From NCBI RefSeq assembly GCF_043194295.1, contig NZ_JBAFVK010000002.1: a stretch of 64,000 bases of DNA. One strand, 5' to 3'. Below, one piece after another: positions 31,213 through 39,849 of the stretch. The notes beneath the pieces were generated by a model, which did not search any database, was not told where the DNA came from, and saw only the letters and a list, made by a program, of their open reading frames with translations. The DNA comes from Xanthobacter autotrophicus. GTDB lineage: Bacteria > Pseudomonadota > Alphaproteobacteria > Rhizobiales > Xanthobacteraceae. Numbering within the stretch: the stretch's first letter is position 1; the number at the start of each line of letters is the position of its first letter. Position numbers and translations under genes: made by a program.

Positions 31213-33717
31213 TCATGCCTGCCCATCGCGGTAGCCAAGCAAACGTAGTGCATTGAACACTACCACCAGCGTGGACCCCTCGTGCGCCGCCACGGCCGGG
31301 CCGATGCCGAGGCCAAATATCGTCGCCGGAACCAGCAACGCCACCACACCCAAGCTTATGAACACGTTCTGAAGGATGATGAAGCGCGTGCGGCGGCTTA
31401 GTCCGACCGCGAACGGCAAATGTCGCAGGTCATCCGCCATGAGTGCGACGTCTGCGGTCTCTAGCGCCACATCGGAACCCGCGGCTCCCATAGCGATGCC
31501 GACCGTGGCGTTCGCCATGGCCGGCGCATCATTGACCCCATCGCCGACCATCGCAACCTTGGCTTCCTTCCTCAGCTTTTGAATCGCCGCAACTTTGTCC
31601 TCGGGGAGCAGGTCGCCCCAAGCTTCGTCTAGTCCTAAATCTTTGGCGATGGCGTCGGCCACCTTCTGGTGATCGCCCGAGATCATGAGCATCCGAGTGA
31701 TGCCAAGATCGCGCAGCCGCTTGAGCGCGTCGCGAGCGGCAGCCCGCGGAGTGTCCATAAGGCCGATGGCTCCGAGATCTCGCTCACCAATCCGCACAGC
31801 CATCGTAGTGCGCCCGGCGTCCCGCAGCTTCGCGATCGACGCCTTCACAGCTGGATTCAGCTGGGTAATGCCGTCTTGCCCAAACATCTCGGCCTTCCCG
31901 AGCCAGACCGGCTGCCCGGCAAATGTAGCGACCACGCCTCGCCCGGTGAGGCTTTTGAGTTCAGTCGCCTCCTCTATTTCTCGTCCTCCCAGCCGGGCTC
32001 GCCCGTCGCGAACGATTGCGGCGGCTAGCGGGTGATCGCTGAGCGCCTCTACCGCAACCGCTACTGAGAGGAGCTCATGTTCCGGAACCCCGTCGGCCGG
32101 CAAGACGTCGGTGATACGCGGTTTGCCCTCCGTCAGCGTTCCCGTCTTGTCGAATGCGATAGCGCTCAGCGAGCCCAGATTCTCCAGTGGCGCGCCGCCC
32201 TTCACCAGCACGCCGCCACGTGCCGCTCGCGCGACGCCTGACAACACCGCGCTCGGTGTAGCGATGGCTAAAGCGCACGGGCTTGCGGCGACCAGTACCG
32301 CCATGGCGCGATAGAAGCTTGAGCTGAATGGCTCGTCCACCACCACCCAGGCGAACAGAAGGAGGATCGCGAGCGCCAGTACCACGGGCACGAAGATACG
32401 TTCGAACGTCTCAGTGAACCGCTGGGTCGGTGATTTCTGCGTTTCCGCCTCGCTCACCATTTTCACGACCTTTGCCAGCGCCGTGTCGCTCGACAAGCGC
32501 GTCGCCTCCACCTCAATGGCGCCGGCACCGTTGATTGTTCCCGCAAAGACCCGCGAGGCAGAGCCAACCGTGTCGGGCCGCGCCCGTGCCTCAGCAACGT
32601 CGTCAACCGGGCGCTTGTCCACCGGGATACTCTCGCCGGTGACAGGAGCCTGATCGATGGCGGAGGATCCCTTCACCAGGAAGCCGTCGGCAGGTAGACG
32701 CTCGTTGGGGCGGACCAGCACCACGTCGCCGATGACAAGTTCCTCCACGGGAACCTCCAAGGTGCCATCAGCGCGGCGCACCGTGGCCGTGCGTGGAGCG
32801 AGCTTGGCCAGGGCCTCGATCGCTTGCTTGGCGCGGCCCATGGCATAGTGTTCCAATGCGTGGCCTAGGCTGAACAGGAAGAGCAGCAGCGCGCCTTCCG
32901 CCCATGCGCCAAGCGATGCCGCGCCCGCAGCCGCCACCAGCATCAGCGTATCGATCTCGAACTTGCGCAGGCGCAGATTGTCTATCGCTTCGCGGACCGT
33001 GTAGAAGCCGCCAAAGAAATATGCTCCAACGAAACAAACGATAGGCAGCCAGCCGGGCGCGGCCGGTAATAGCTTCTCGATGGCAAAGCCGACGACCAGC
33101 AGCGCGCCGCAAGTAAGAGAGAAGATCAGCTCGGTGTTCGGTCCGAGGATCCTGCCATGGGCATGATCGTGCTCCCCCTCTCCTTCCGTATGCTCTGACT
33201 CGGCATGCGCATGCTTGGCTGACCCATTATCATCGGCGTCGTTAGGATCCCGCCTATCTGGCCGCAGCGCGGCAGCGCCCCCCGCCGCGAAAACACCCCT
33301 TTGAAAGAGGGCCTTCCGGGCCTCATCCTCTGTTGTCGCTTGGCGGTCGAATTCGACATGCACGACACCGGAAGCGCTGGCTTCCGCCTCCAGCACACCA
33401 GGAAGCGCGCGCAAGCACTTAGCAATGGTGCGCGCGCGCCGTTCGTGGGTGATCCCTTCCACCTGCCACGTCGCGTGACCGAACTGTTCGGTGATGCGCG
33501 CGCCGGCACTCCGTGCCAACTCCCGGATTCGGGGCAAAGCTATGACGGCCACATCGTAGTGAACGCAAAGCTGGGCCGGCTCGCCGGCGGCGACATGCAC
33601 ATACTCGATGCCCTCGCGTCCGCGCAGCTCGGAAATCAGCCTATCCACACAGGCGTCGGCCGCATCGGCTACGTCTGGGAGCAGGATCGGAATGTTTAGT
33701 CGAAGCATCTCGGTCAT
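31213..33717 (-). CDS. P1B-type metal-export ATPase, P1B-4-like (Co/Fe/Zn)
   Basis: This 834-residue inner-membrane pump has a metal-site motif SPC (Ser479-Pro480-Cys481 in AASPCALAIATP) instead of CPC, and HEGST (His812) in the last helix, which are P1B-4 signatures. The phosphorylated residue is Asp523 in DKTGTLTEG; VTGES and GDGVNDAP are present. Residues 1-160 look like two metal-binding folds that lack CxxC, followed by a His-rich linker (HAHAESEH, HDHAHG), an unusual N-terminus for P1B-4. Co, Fe or Zn export is inferred from motifs only. A perfect dyad lies just upstream. Confidence 0.85.
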   Translation of the reverse strand: MTEMLRLNIPILLPDVADAADACVDRLISELRGREGIEYVHVAAGEPAQLCVHYDVAVIALPRIRELARSAGARITEQFGHATWQVEGITHERRARTIAKCLRALPGVLEAEASASGVVHVEFDRQATTEDEARKALFQRGVFAAGGAAALRPDRRDPNDADDNGSAKHAHAESEHTEGEGEHDHAHGRILGPNTELIFSLTCGALLVVGFAIEKLLPAAPGWLPIVCFVGAYFFGGFYTVREAIDNLRLRKFEIDTLMLVAAAGAASLGAWAEGALLLFLFSLGHALEHYAMGRAKQAIEALAKLAPRTATVRRADGTLEVPVEELVIGDVVLVRPNERLPADGFLVKGSSAIDQAPVTGESIPVDKRPVDDVAEARARPDTVGSASRVFAGTINGAGAIEVEATRLSSDTALAKVVKMVSEAETQKSPTQRFTETFERIFVPVVLALAILLLFAWVVVDEPFSSSFYRAMAVLVAASPCALAIATPSAVLSGVARAARGGVLVKGGAPLENLGSLSAIAFDKTGTLTEGKPRITDVLPADGVPEHELLSVAVAVEALSDHPLAAAIVRDGRARLGGREIEEATELKSLTGRGVVATFAGQPVWLGKAEMFGQDGITQLNPAVKASIAKLRDAGRTTMAVRIGERDLGAIGLMDTPRAAARDALKRLRDLGITRMLMISGDHQKVADAIAKDLGLDEAWGDLLPEDKVAAIQKLRKEAKVAMVGDGVNDAPAMANATVGIAMGAAGSDVALETADVALMADDLRHLPFAVGLSRRTRFIILQNVFISLGVVALLVPATIFGLGIGPAVAAHEGSTLVVVFNALRLLGYRDGQA

Positions 33718-33735
33718 CCACCTAGACTCCGCTGC

Positions 33736-33750
33736 ATTTAGAATCTAAAT
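33736..33750. promoter_or_regulatory. Operator-like dyad upstream of the P1B-4-like ATPase
   Basis: ATTTAGA and TCTAAAT flank one A, a perfect 7+7 dyad, 19 bases upstream of the ATPase start codon at 33717. A dyad in the promoter region of a metal pump suggests a metal-responsive repressor or activator site. No regulator gene is adjacent, so the cognate protein is unknown. Confidence 0.5.
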
Positions 33751-33884
33751 CGCATAATTGGCTGATGGCCGTTGAGTTGAAACATTTCGTAAGACCTCCC
33801 AGATCGTGTCTTTTTCTCGGGGAGATCCGCATGGTGTGGGTTTCTGTAGATAGGGTTTTGGGGAGGCAAAGGTACGGACAGCGT

Positions 33885-33917
33885 GGAAACGGCGGCAGAG
33901 AATCTGCCGCCGTTTCC
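33885..33917 (-). terminator. Strong hairpin at the end of the czc-associated gene row
   Basis: GGAAACGGCGGCAGA (33885-33899) pairs perfectly with 33903-33917 around a three-base loop. It lies 17 bases beyond the stop of the last small gene of the minus-strand czc row (33935). The stem is exceptionally stable, but no long T run follows, so it may act as terminator or as mRNA 3' stabiliser. Confidence 0.65.
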
Positions 33918-33934
33918 GGTTTCGTGGAGATGTC

Positions 33935-34195
33935 TCAGGGAACCGCACGGTCATTCAGCCACGGAGACGGCGTAGGAACGAATGTTCCTGGCGCAGGCAC
34001 CTGAGGACGCATGATCTGCGCCTTGGGCGAACCGCCAGCAGGCACGGAAACACGCCCACCGGGATAGCTCTCCTGCTGCACGTCGTAGAATTCGTGGCGC
34101 TCCTGCTCTTCCGCGCTGAGCGTCGATGGATATGGCGCGGCCGATGCCGCAAGCGGGAAGAGGACGAAACCGAGAATAATGGCACAACGTGTCAT
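33935..34195 (-). CDS. Small exported protein, czc-associated
   Basis: ATG 34195, with GAGG seven bases upstream, gives 86 residues. A signal peptide (MTRCAIILGFVLFPLAASA) precedes a short mature part rich in Pro, Ser and Gly (EEQERHEFYDVQQESYPGG, PQVPAPGTFVPTPSPW). I recognise no domain. It is the last gene of a row of four small exported proteins behind czcA, followed by a strong hairpin. Such proteins often bind metal in the periplasm, but no Cys/His cluster is seen in this one. Confidence 0.65.
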   Translation of the reverse strand: MTRCAIILGFVLFPLAASAAPYPSTLSAEEQERHEFYDVQQESYPGGRVSVPAGGSPKAQIMRPQVPAPGTFVPTPSPWLNDRAVP

Positions 34196-34232
34196 AATTG
34201 AACCTCGAATGTTGAATTTCAGATTGATTTGT

Positions 34233-34574
34233 TCAGGTCGATTCAACATTCGGGTTGCGAGGTGGGGGCACATCCACATCTAAGCTGACGCCACCGCGGA
34301 TCTCGTTTAGCCATTCCCCGCCCTGGTCCTGAAGCTGGGGACCGGACGACGTGATTGCAGCCAGGTGCGAGGCATGCGAACAGCCATGACACTCGCAGCA
34401 CATTGCAGCGCAGGCTGGCTGGCCAGTGTCTTCGTCACGCTGCTGATGGTGCGTGCCATCCGCGGTCATGGCGACCGCTACACGTATCTCACCGCCGCTA
34501 GCGGAATGGGCCGGCACGCCAAGCGTAGCAACCAGCAGAAGGCACAGCAGGATGCCACTGAGAAGGCTTCTCAC
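34233..34574 (-). CDS. Exported Cys/His-rich small protein
   Basis: This 113-residue protein has a signal peptide ending near VPAHSASGG. The mature part has a dense metal-ligand cluster (ACAAMCCECHGCSHASH) with five Cys and three His. This suggests periplasmic metal capture, probably for the neighbouring efflux system, but the family is not one I can name with certainty; it recalls DUF2946-like proteins. It lies between two other small exported genes on the same strand, ending 37 bases before the next start. Confidence 0.7.
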   Translation of the reverse strand: MRSLLSGILLCLLLVATLGVPAHSASGGEIRVAVAMTADGTHHQQRDEDTGQPACAAMCCECHGCSHASHLAAITSSGPQLQDQGGEWLNEIRGGVSLDVDVPPPRNPNVEST

Positions 34575-34608
34575 GTCTGTCTTCCGTGATCATGTGACAA
34601 ACACGAGC

Positions 34609-34854
34609 TCACCGCGCGGCTTCCGTAGTGCGCGGGGTGGGCTGATCGCTGCCCGTCGGCATCGAACGGATCGGCGTGCTGCGGCCGTGCGGCACTGGAT
34701 GGCTCAGTCCGAGCTGCACGTCGCGGAATACGTGCCGTTGCTTTTCGCGATAGCCCTTCGGCTGCGGATCGAGGGCTAGAGCCGGCGATGCGAGGCCAAC
34801 CACCAGTGCGCACAGGGTGCTGCGGGCGAGGCACTTCAGGGTAGTGGCTTTCAT
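34609..34854 (-). CDS. Small exported protein, czc-associated
   Basis: ATG 34854 follows a near-perfect AAGGAGG and gives 81 residues. The signal peptide (MKATTLKCLARSTLCALVVG) ends near SPALA. The mature part is basic with HVFRDVQLGLSHPVPHGRS and a Thr/Pro tail; no cysteine remains after cleavage. The family is unknown. It sits 11 bases after the CzcE-like small gene and was probably acquired with the efflux operon. Confidence 0.7.
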   Translation of the reverse strand: MKATTLKCLARSTLCALVVGLASPALALDPQPKGYREKQRHVFRDVQLGLSHPVPHGRSTPIRSMPTGSDQPTPRTTEAAR

Positions 34855-34865
34855 GGTGCTCCTCC

Positions 34866-35243
34866 TTACGGTGCGGTGAACTTCGCCTGCCCGGACTTGC
34901 CGGCGGCGGTCTTGATGAGAAGGGTGATGACGGTGCCCTTAGCGACCGGAGCCGGAGCCTTGCCCGTCAGGGCCTGGCCGGCGGCGGCGAGCTGGACGGT
35001 CTTGCGGTCGGCGCCGGAAACCAGCATGGCGGAGCCGGCGAAGCCGGCAGTATCGACGGGCTTGCTCGCCTCATCGAAGACATGGAAGGTCAGGGTTTCA
35101 CTGGAAACCACGAGTTCAGCGTGGACGCCGGCGAGGTCCTCCATGGGGCCGCCGTTGGGACCCTTTTGGGCGCCGTGGGCGTGCTGGGCGAGGGCCGGGC
35201 CAACGGCAAGCAGGCTGAAGGCGACGATCAGGCTCTTGAGCAC
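34866..35243 (-). CDS. Exported small protein of czc operons
   Basis: This 125-residue protein has a signal peptide ending at GPALAQ and a His-containing start of the mature chain (HAHGAQKGPNGGPMEDL). The rest is a compact beta-rich domain (VHAELVVSSETLTFHVFDE, GKAPAPVAKGTVITLLIK). Similar proteins are found beside czcCBA genes in Alphaproteobacteria, and a role as a periplasmic metal carrier or sensor is likely, but I cannot name the family. It follows czcA by 22 bases on the same strand. Confidence 0.75.
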   Translation of the reverse strand: MLKSLIVAFSLLAVGPALAQHAHGAQKGPNGGPMEDLAGVHAELVVSSETLTFHVFDEASKPVDTAGFAGSAMLVSGADRKTVQLAAAGQALTGKAPAPVAKGTVITLLIKTAAGKSGQAKFTAP

Positions 35244-35265
35244 GGGTCTTTCTCCGTTTTTGGGG

Positions 35266-38200
35266 CTAGGGGGATGGGGCTTCGGCCAGCGCCTCGGTGG
35301 AGGCCGCTGGCCTGGTCTCGCGCCGGAACAGCACGTAGAGCGCCGGCAGCACGAGCAGGGTGAGGATGGTGGAGGAGATGATGCCGCCGATGACCACGGT
35401 GGCGAGCGGGCGCTGCACCTCCGCGCCCGGGCCGGTGGCGATGGCCATGGGCACGAAGCCGAGGGAAGCGACCAGCGCCGTCATCAGCACCGGGCGCAGG
35501 CGGGTGAGGGCGCCGCCGCGCACCGCCGCCACCAAGTCCCGCCCCTCCGCCCGCAGGCGCTGGATGAAGGCGATGATGACGAGGCCGTTCAGCACCGCCA
35601 CGCCCGAGAGCGCGATGAAGCCGATGCCGGCGCTGATGGAGAGCGGCAGGTCGCGCAATATCAGCGCCGCGATGCCTCCGGTGAGCGCCAGCGGCACCCC
35701 GGAGAACACCAGCAGCGCATCCGCCACCGAGCCGAAGCTCATGAACAGCAGCAGGAAGATGAGCGCCAGCGCGATGGGCACCACGATGGCGAGGCGCTGG
35801 GTGGCCGAGACCAGTTGCTCGAACTGGCCACCCCAGCCGATCCAGTAGCCCTCCGGCAGCTTCACCTTCTCCGCCACCTGGCGCTGGGAGTCGGCGACGA
35901 AGGAGCCGAGGTCGCGGTCGCGCACGTTGGCGCTCACCACGATGCGCCTTTTGCCGTTCTCCCGGCTGATCTGGTTGGGGCCGGGAGAGACCGTGAGGTT
36001 GGCGATGGCGGAGAGCGGCACGTAGCGGATCTGCCCGCCCGCCCCCGGCGCCCAGGCGGCGCGCACCGGCCTCGCCTCCTCGCTGGCGGCGGGGGGCAGC
36101 GGCACCGGCAGCGCGCGCAGGGCCTCGATGTCGGTGCGCAATTCCTCCGGCAGCCGCACCACGATGTCGAAGCGGCGGTCGCCCTCGAACAGGGCGCCGG
36201 CCTCACGGCCGCCCACCGCGATCTCCACCAGTTCCTGCACATCGGCGACGCTCACCCCGTAGCGGGCCATGGCCGGCCGGTTGAGGGCGACGGTGAGCAT
36301 GGGCAGGCCGGAGACCTGCTCGGTCTTCACATCAGCGGCGCCGGGCACGGCCTGGAGCACGGTCTGCACCTGCCCCGCCACCTGCAACAGCACGTCGAGG
36401 TCGTCGCCGAAGATCTTGACGCCCACGTCGGAGCGGATGCCCGAGATCAGCTCGTTGAAACGCAGCTGGATCGGCTGGGAGAGTTCGTAATTGCTCCCCG
36501 CCACTCCTTCGGCGGCCTTCTCGATCTCGGTCATCACCGCGCTCTTGGACTTGCCGGGGTCCGGCCACTCGGCGCGCGGCTTCAGCATCACGTAGCCGTC
36601 GGAGATGGAGGGCGGCATGGGGTCGGTGGCCACTTCCGCCGTGCCGGTGCGGGCGAACACCTCCTTCACTTCCGGCACCTTCAGCAGGCTCTTCTCCAGC
36701 GCCTGCTGCATCTCCAGCGACTGGGTGAGGCTGGTGCCCGGCACCCTGAGCGCCTGGATGGCGGCATCGCCCTCGTCGAGGTTCGGGATGAACTCGCCGC
36801 CCATGCGGGAGGCGGCAAGGCCGCTCGCCACCACGAGGCCGGCCGCCGCCACCGCCACCACGGCCCGGTAGTTGATGGCGGCGTCGAGCAGCGGCGTGTA
36901 GAGGCGCCGCGCCCCGCGCATGATGAAGTTCTCGTGCTCGGAGACCTTGCCCGTCACCAGCAGCGCGATGGCCGCCGGAATGAAGGTCATGGAGAACAGC
37001 GCCGCGCCGGCCAGCGCCATCAGCACGGTGATGGCCATGGGCGTGAACATCTTGCCCTCCACCCCGGTGAGGGTGAGCACCGGCAGGTAGACCACGGCGA
37101 TGATCATGGTGCCGAACAGGCTCGGCCGGATCACCTCCTTCGACCCGGCGAGGATGGTCTCGAACCGCTCGGCGCGGCTCAGCAGCCGGCCGCGCCGGTG
37201 CTGCTCCTCCGCCAGCAGGCGCAGGCAGTTCTCGACGATGATGACCGCACCATCGATGATGATGCCGAAGTCGATGGCGCCAAGGCTCATGAGGTTGGCG
37301 CTGACGCGGTTCTCCACCATGCCGGTGATGGTGAAGAGCATGGAGAGCGGGATGACGAAGGCCGTCACCAGCGCCGCGCGGAAATTGCCCAGCAGCACGA
37401 ACAGCACCACCACCACCAGCAGCGCGCCTTCCAGAAGGTTCTTTTCCACCGTGGCGATGGTGGCTTCCACGAGGTGCGAGCGGTCGTAGACGGCGCGGGC
37501 GATGACCCCCTCGGGCAGCGAGCGGGAAATCTCCTGCAAGCGCGCGGCGACGCGCTGGGCCACGGTGCGGCTGTTCTCGCCGATGAGGAGCATGGTGGTG
37601 CCCAGCACCACCTCTTCCCCGTTGAGCGTCGCCGCGCCGGTGCGCAGGTCGCGCCCCTCGCGCACCTCCGCGATGTCGCCGATGCGTAGCGGCGTGCCGC
37701 CCCGGCTGCCGATGACGATCTCGCGGATGTCGGCGGCATCCGCCACCTGGCCCGGCGTGCGCACCAGATACTGCTCGCCGTTGCGCTCGATATAGCCGGC
37801 GCCCACGTTGGCGTTGTTGGCGGCCAGCGCCGTCATCACCTCGCGGAACGAGATGCGGTTGGCCATGAGGCGCGCGGGATCGGGCAGCACATGGAACTGC
37901 CGCTCGAAGCCACCGATGGTGTTCACCTCCACCACCCCCGGCACGGTGCGCAGCTGGGGCTTGATGATCCAGTCCTGGATGGTGCGCAGGTCGGTGGGGC
38001 TGAAGGGCTGGCCGTCGGGCTTCCTCGCCCCGTCCCTGGCCTCCACCGTGTACATGTAGATTTCGCCGAGGCCCGTGGAGACCGGCCCCATGGCGGTCTC
38101 CACCCCCGGCGGAAGCTGGTCCCTCGCCTGTTGGATGCGCTCGTTCACCAGTTGGCGGGCGAAATAGATGTCGGTGCCGTCACGGAACACCACCGTCACC

Positions 38201-38475
38201 TGGCTGAGGCCGTAGCGCGACAGCGAGCGGGTGTATTGCAGGCCGGGCAGGCCGCCCATGGCGGTCTCTATGGGAAAGGTGATGCGCTGCTCGGTCTCCA
38301 GCGGTGAGAAACCGGGCGCGGAGGTGTTGATCTGCACCTGCACGTTGGTGATGTCGGGCACCGCGTCGATGGGGAGGCGAGTGAAATTCCAGGCCCCGAA
38401 GGCGCCGATGGCGAGGCAGACCATGACCACCAGCCAACGCTGGCGGATGGAGAAGGCGAGGATGGCGTCGATCAT
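35266..38475 (-). CDS. czcA: Heavy-metal RND efflux permease CzcA
   Basis: This 1069-residue inner-membrane proton/metal antiporter has the usual twelve helices and two large periplasmic loops. Helix 4 carries MSLGAIDFGIIIDGAVIIVE with the essential proton-relay acids; this DFG-DGA-EN pattern belongs to the Zn/Co/Cd/Ni branch rather than the Cu/Ag branch. The N-terminus (MIDAILAFSIRQRWLVVM, LPIDAVPDITNVQVQIN) is typical CzcA. It forms a complex with CzcB and CzcC encoded upstream and exports divalent cations from the periplasm. Its start overlaps the PII-like gene by four bases. Confidence 0.94.
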   Translation of the reverse strand: MIDAILAFSIRQRWLVVMVCLAIGAFGAWNFTRLPIDAVPDITNVQVQINTSAPGFSPLETEQRITFPIETAMGGLPGLQYTRSLSRYGLSQVTVVFRDGTDIYFARQLVNERIQQARDQLPPGVETAMGPVSTGLGEIYMYTVEARDGARKPDGQPFSPTDLRTIQDWIIKPQLRTVPGVVEVNTIGGFERQFHVLPDPARLMANRISFREVMTALAANNANVGAGYIERNGEQYLVRTPGQVADAADIREIVIGSRGGTPLRIGDIAEVREGRDLRTGAATLNGEEVVLGTTMLLIGENSRTVAQRVAARLQEISRSLPEGVIARAVYDRSHLVEATIATVEKNLLEGALLVVVVLFVLLGNFRAALVTAFVIPLSMLFTITGMVENRVSANLMSLGAIDFGIIIDGAVIIVENCLRLLAEEQHRRGRLLSRAERFETILAGSKEVIRPSLFGTMIIAVVYLPVLTLTGVEGKMFTPMAITVLMALAGAALFSMTFIPAAIALLVTGKVSEHENFIMRGARRLYTPLLDAAINYRAVVAVAAAGLVVASGLAASRMGGEFIPNLDEGDAAIQALRVPGTSLTQSLEMQQALEKSLLKVPEVKEVFARTGTAEVATDPMPPSISDGYVMLKPRAEWPDPGKSKSAVMTEIEKAAEGVAGSNYELSQPIQLRFNELISGIRSDVGVKIFGDDLDVLLQVAGQVQTVLQAVPGAADVKTEQVSGLPMLTVALNRPAMARYGVSVADVQELVEIAVGGREAGALFEGDRRFDIVVRLPEELRTDIEALRALPVPLPPAASEEARPVRAAWAPGAGGQIRYVPLSAIANLTVSPGPNQISRENGKRRIVVSANVRDRDLGSFVADSQRQVAEKVKLPEGYWIGWGGQFEQLVSATQRLAIVVPIALALIFLLLFMSFGSVADALLVFSGVPLALTGGIAALILRDLPLSISAGIGFIALSGVAVLNGLVIIAFIQRLRAEGRDLVAAVRGGALTRLRPVLMTALVASLGFVPMAIATGPGAEVQRPLATVVIGGIISSTILTLLVLPALYVLFRRETRPAASTEALAEAPSP

Positions 38476-38861
38476 CGCGCCCCCTCCTGAGCCTGAGCTT
38501 CGCCTGCCTCGCGGATGCGGGCGAAGCGCTCCACCGGCGTAACGAAAACCACTCCGTCACCGCGACGTCCGGTCCACCCAGCGCGCGTGAGGGTCGAGAT
38601 CACCACCTCCACGACGCCGGCACGGCAGACGACCTGCAACTGGAGATGGTGCTGGTAGGTGAGGTCGTATTCGCTTGCCACATAGGTGCCGCCGGCACCG
38701 CGGCCGCGACCTTGGCCGCGCGCTTCGGTGAAGGTAAATCCCGGGAATTCGGGCAGCTCTTGAAGGGCACGCACCACGCGCCCTTCAAGATGCGGATGAA
38801 TGAAGGCAGTGACGAGCCGCAGGCCGTCTTCCATCGCGCCGGGGGACGCCTCAATGCTCAT
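38472..38861 (-). CDS. PII-like signal protein inside the czc operon
   Basis: This 129-residue protein matches the GlnB/PII fold. The first strand is RLVTAFIHPHLEGRVVRALQ, and the end TGRRGDGVVFVTPVERFARI resembles the PII C-terminal signature. The T-loop is short and Gly/Arg-rich (ARGQGRGRGAGGTYVA) and lacks the uridylylated tyrosine of GlnB. PII-like proteins in metal operons probably sense metal or a nucleotide and modulate transport. It is locked between czcB and czcA by short overlaps. CutA-like is the alternative. Confidence 0.8.
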   Translation of the reverse strand: MSIEASPGAMEDGLRLVTAFIHPHLEGRVVRALQELPEFPGFTFTEARGQGRGRGAGGTYVASEYDLTYQHHLQLQVVCRAGVVEVVISTLTRAGWTGRRGDGVVFVTPVERFARIREAGEAQAQEGAR

Positions 38862-39849
38862 GGCTGGCGCTCCCCTTGGCGAGTTCCGCCTTCACCACGA
38901 AGCTGTTGCGCGCGGCGTAGACATCTCCGGGTATCAGCCCGAACAGCACCTCGGCCCATTCCGCATCGCGATCACCGATCTCCACGTCGCGGGGGGCGAA
39001 GGCGTCGCCGTCACGCACGAACACCACGGTGCGGTTGTCGATGGTCTGAAGCGCGCTGGTGCGCACCGCGAGGTCCACCGGCTTTTCCGCAAGGGTGATG
39101 GTGCCCACCGCGAACAGGCCGGGCCGCAGCCGCATGCCGTCGTTGGCAATGACCGCCCGCGCCAGCGCGGTCTGGGTGTCGGCCGAGCCGATGGGGGAGA
39201 CATAGGCCACCCGGCCGTCGATGACAGGCCCGCCGTCCTCCGGATCGATGGCGACCGTGTCGCCGGCCCGCACCCGTGGAAAATCGCGGCGATAGACCGA
39301 GAGGTCCACCCACAGTGTCGACAGGTCGGCCACCACGAACGCCGGCTTCTGCTCGGAGGCGTATTCGCCGAGGCCCACCTGGCGGTCCACCACGGTGCCG
39401 GAGATGGGCGCCTTCATGTCGTAGGTGGTGAGGCTCTGGTTGCTCTCGACCACGGCGAGCACGTCGCCCTTCGCCACCGTGTCGCCGATGCGCTTGCGGA
39501 TCTCGCGGACGATGCCGGGAAAGCGCGGGGTCACCTGGACCACGTTTTCCTGATTGGGCTGGACCAGGCCGTTGAGGCGCAGCTTCTGGCGCAGCTTCTC
39601 GGGGCCGGCCGTCTCCAAGGCGATGCCAGCGGCGGCGAGCCTGGTATCGTCCAGTTCCACCCCGCCCTCGGCGTGCCCGCCGCCTTCGCCGCCATGCCCT
39701 CCTTCCGCGCCGCGTTCCCCCGCGCCGCGCTCGGCGGCGACGTTGCCGGAAACCGGGAGGGTGTGATCCTGAAACGTGTATAGCGCCCCCGCGCCGGCCA
39801 GGAGGCCGACGAAGAGCATCGCCACGTCGCGTCGCGCCGTGCGGCTCAT
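38851..39849 (-). CDS. czcB: Efflux periplasmic adaptor CzcB
   Basis: This 332-residue membrane-fusion protein has an N-terminal anchor (MLFVGLLAGAGALYTFQ), then a short Gly/His/Glu-rich segment (GAEGGHGGEGGGHAEGG) that may bind metal. The lipoyl and barrel domains follow (VTPRFPGIVREIRKRIGDTV, YDMKAPISGTVVDRQVGLGE, GMRLRPGLFAVGTI). It bridges CzcA to CzcC. It overlaps both czcC and the PII-like gene. The length is on the short side, mainly because the coiled-coil hairpin is brief. Confidence 0.92.
   Translation of the reverse strand: MSRTARRDVAMLFVGLLAGAGALYTFQDHTLPVSGNVAAERGAGERGAEGGHGGEGGGHAEGGVELDDTRLAAAGIALETAGPEKLRQKLRLNGLVQPNQENVVQVTPRFPGIVREIRKRIGDTVAKGDVLAVVESNQSLTTYDMKAPISGTVVDRQVGLGEYASEQKPAFVVADLSTLWVDLSVYRRDFPRVRAGDTVAIDPEDGGPVIDGRVAYVSPIGSADTQTALARAVIANDGMRLRPGLFAVGTITLAEKPVDLAVRTSALQTIDNRTVVFVRDGDAFAPRDVEIGDRDAEWAEVLFGLIPGDVYAARNSFVVKAELAKGSASHEH

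Noticed and set aside
34876..37689. 937-codon open frame opposite czcA
   Set aside because: It lies fully antisense to czcA, has a Gly/His/Arg/Asp-rich composition with no domain, and is the mirror of third-position GC bias in czcA.
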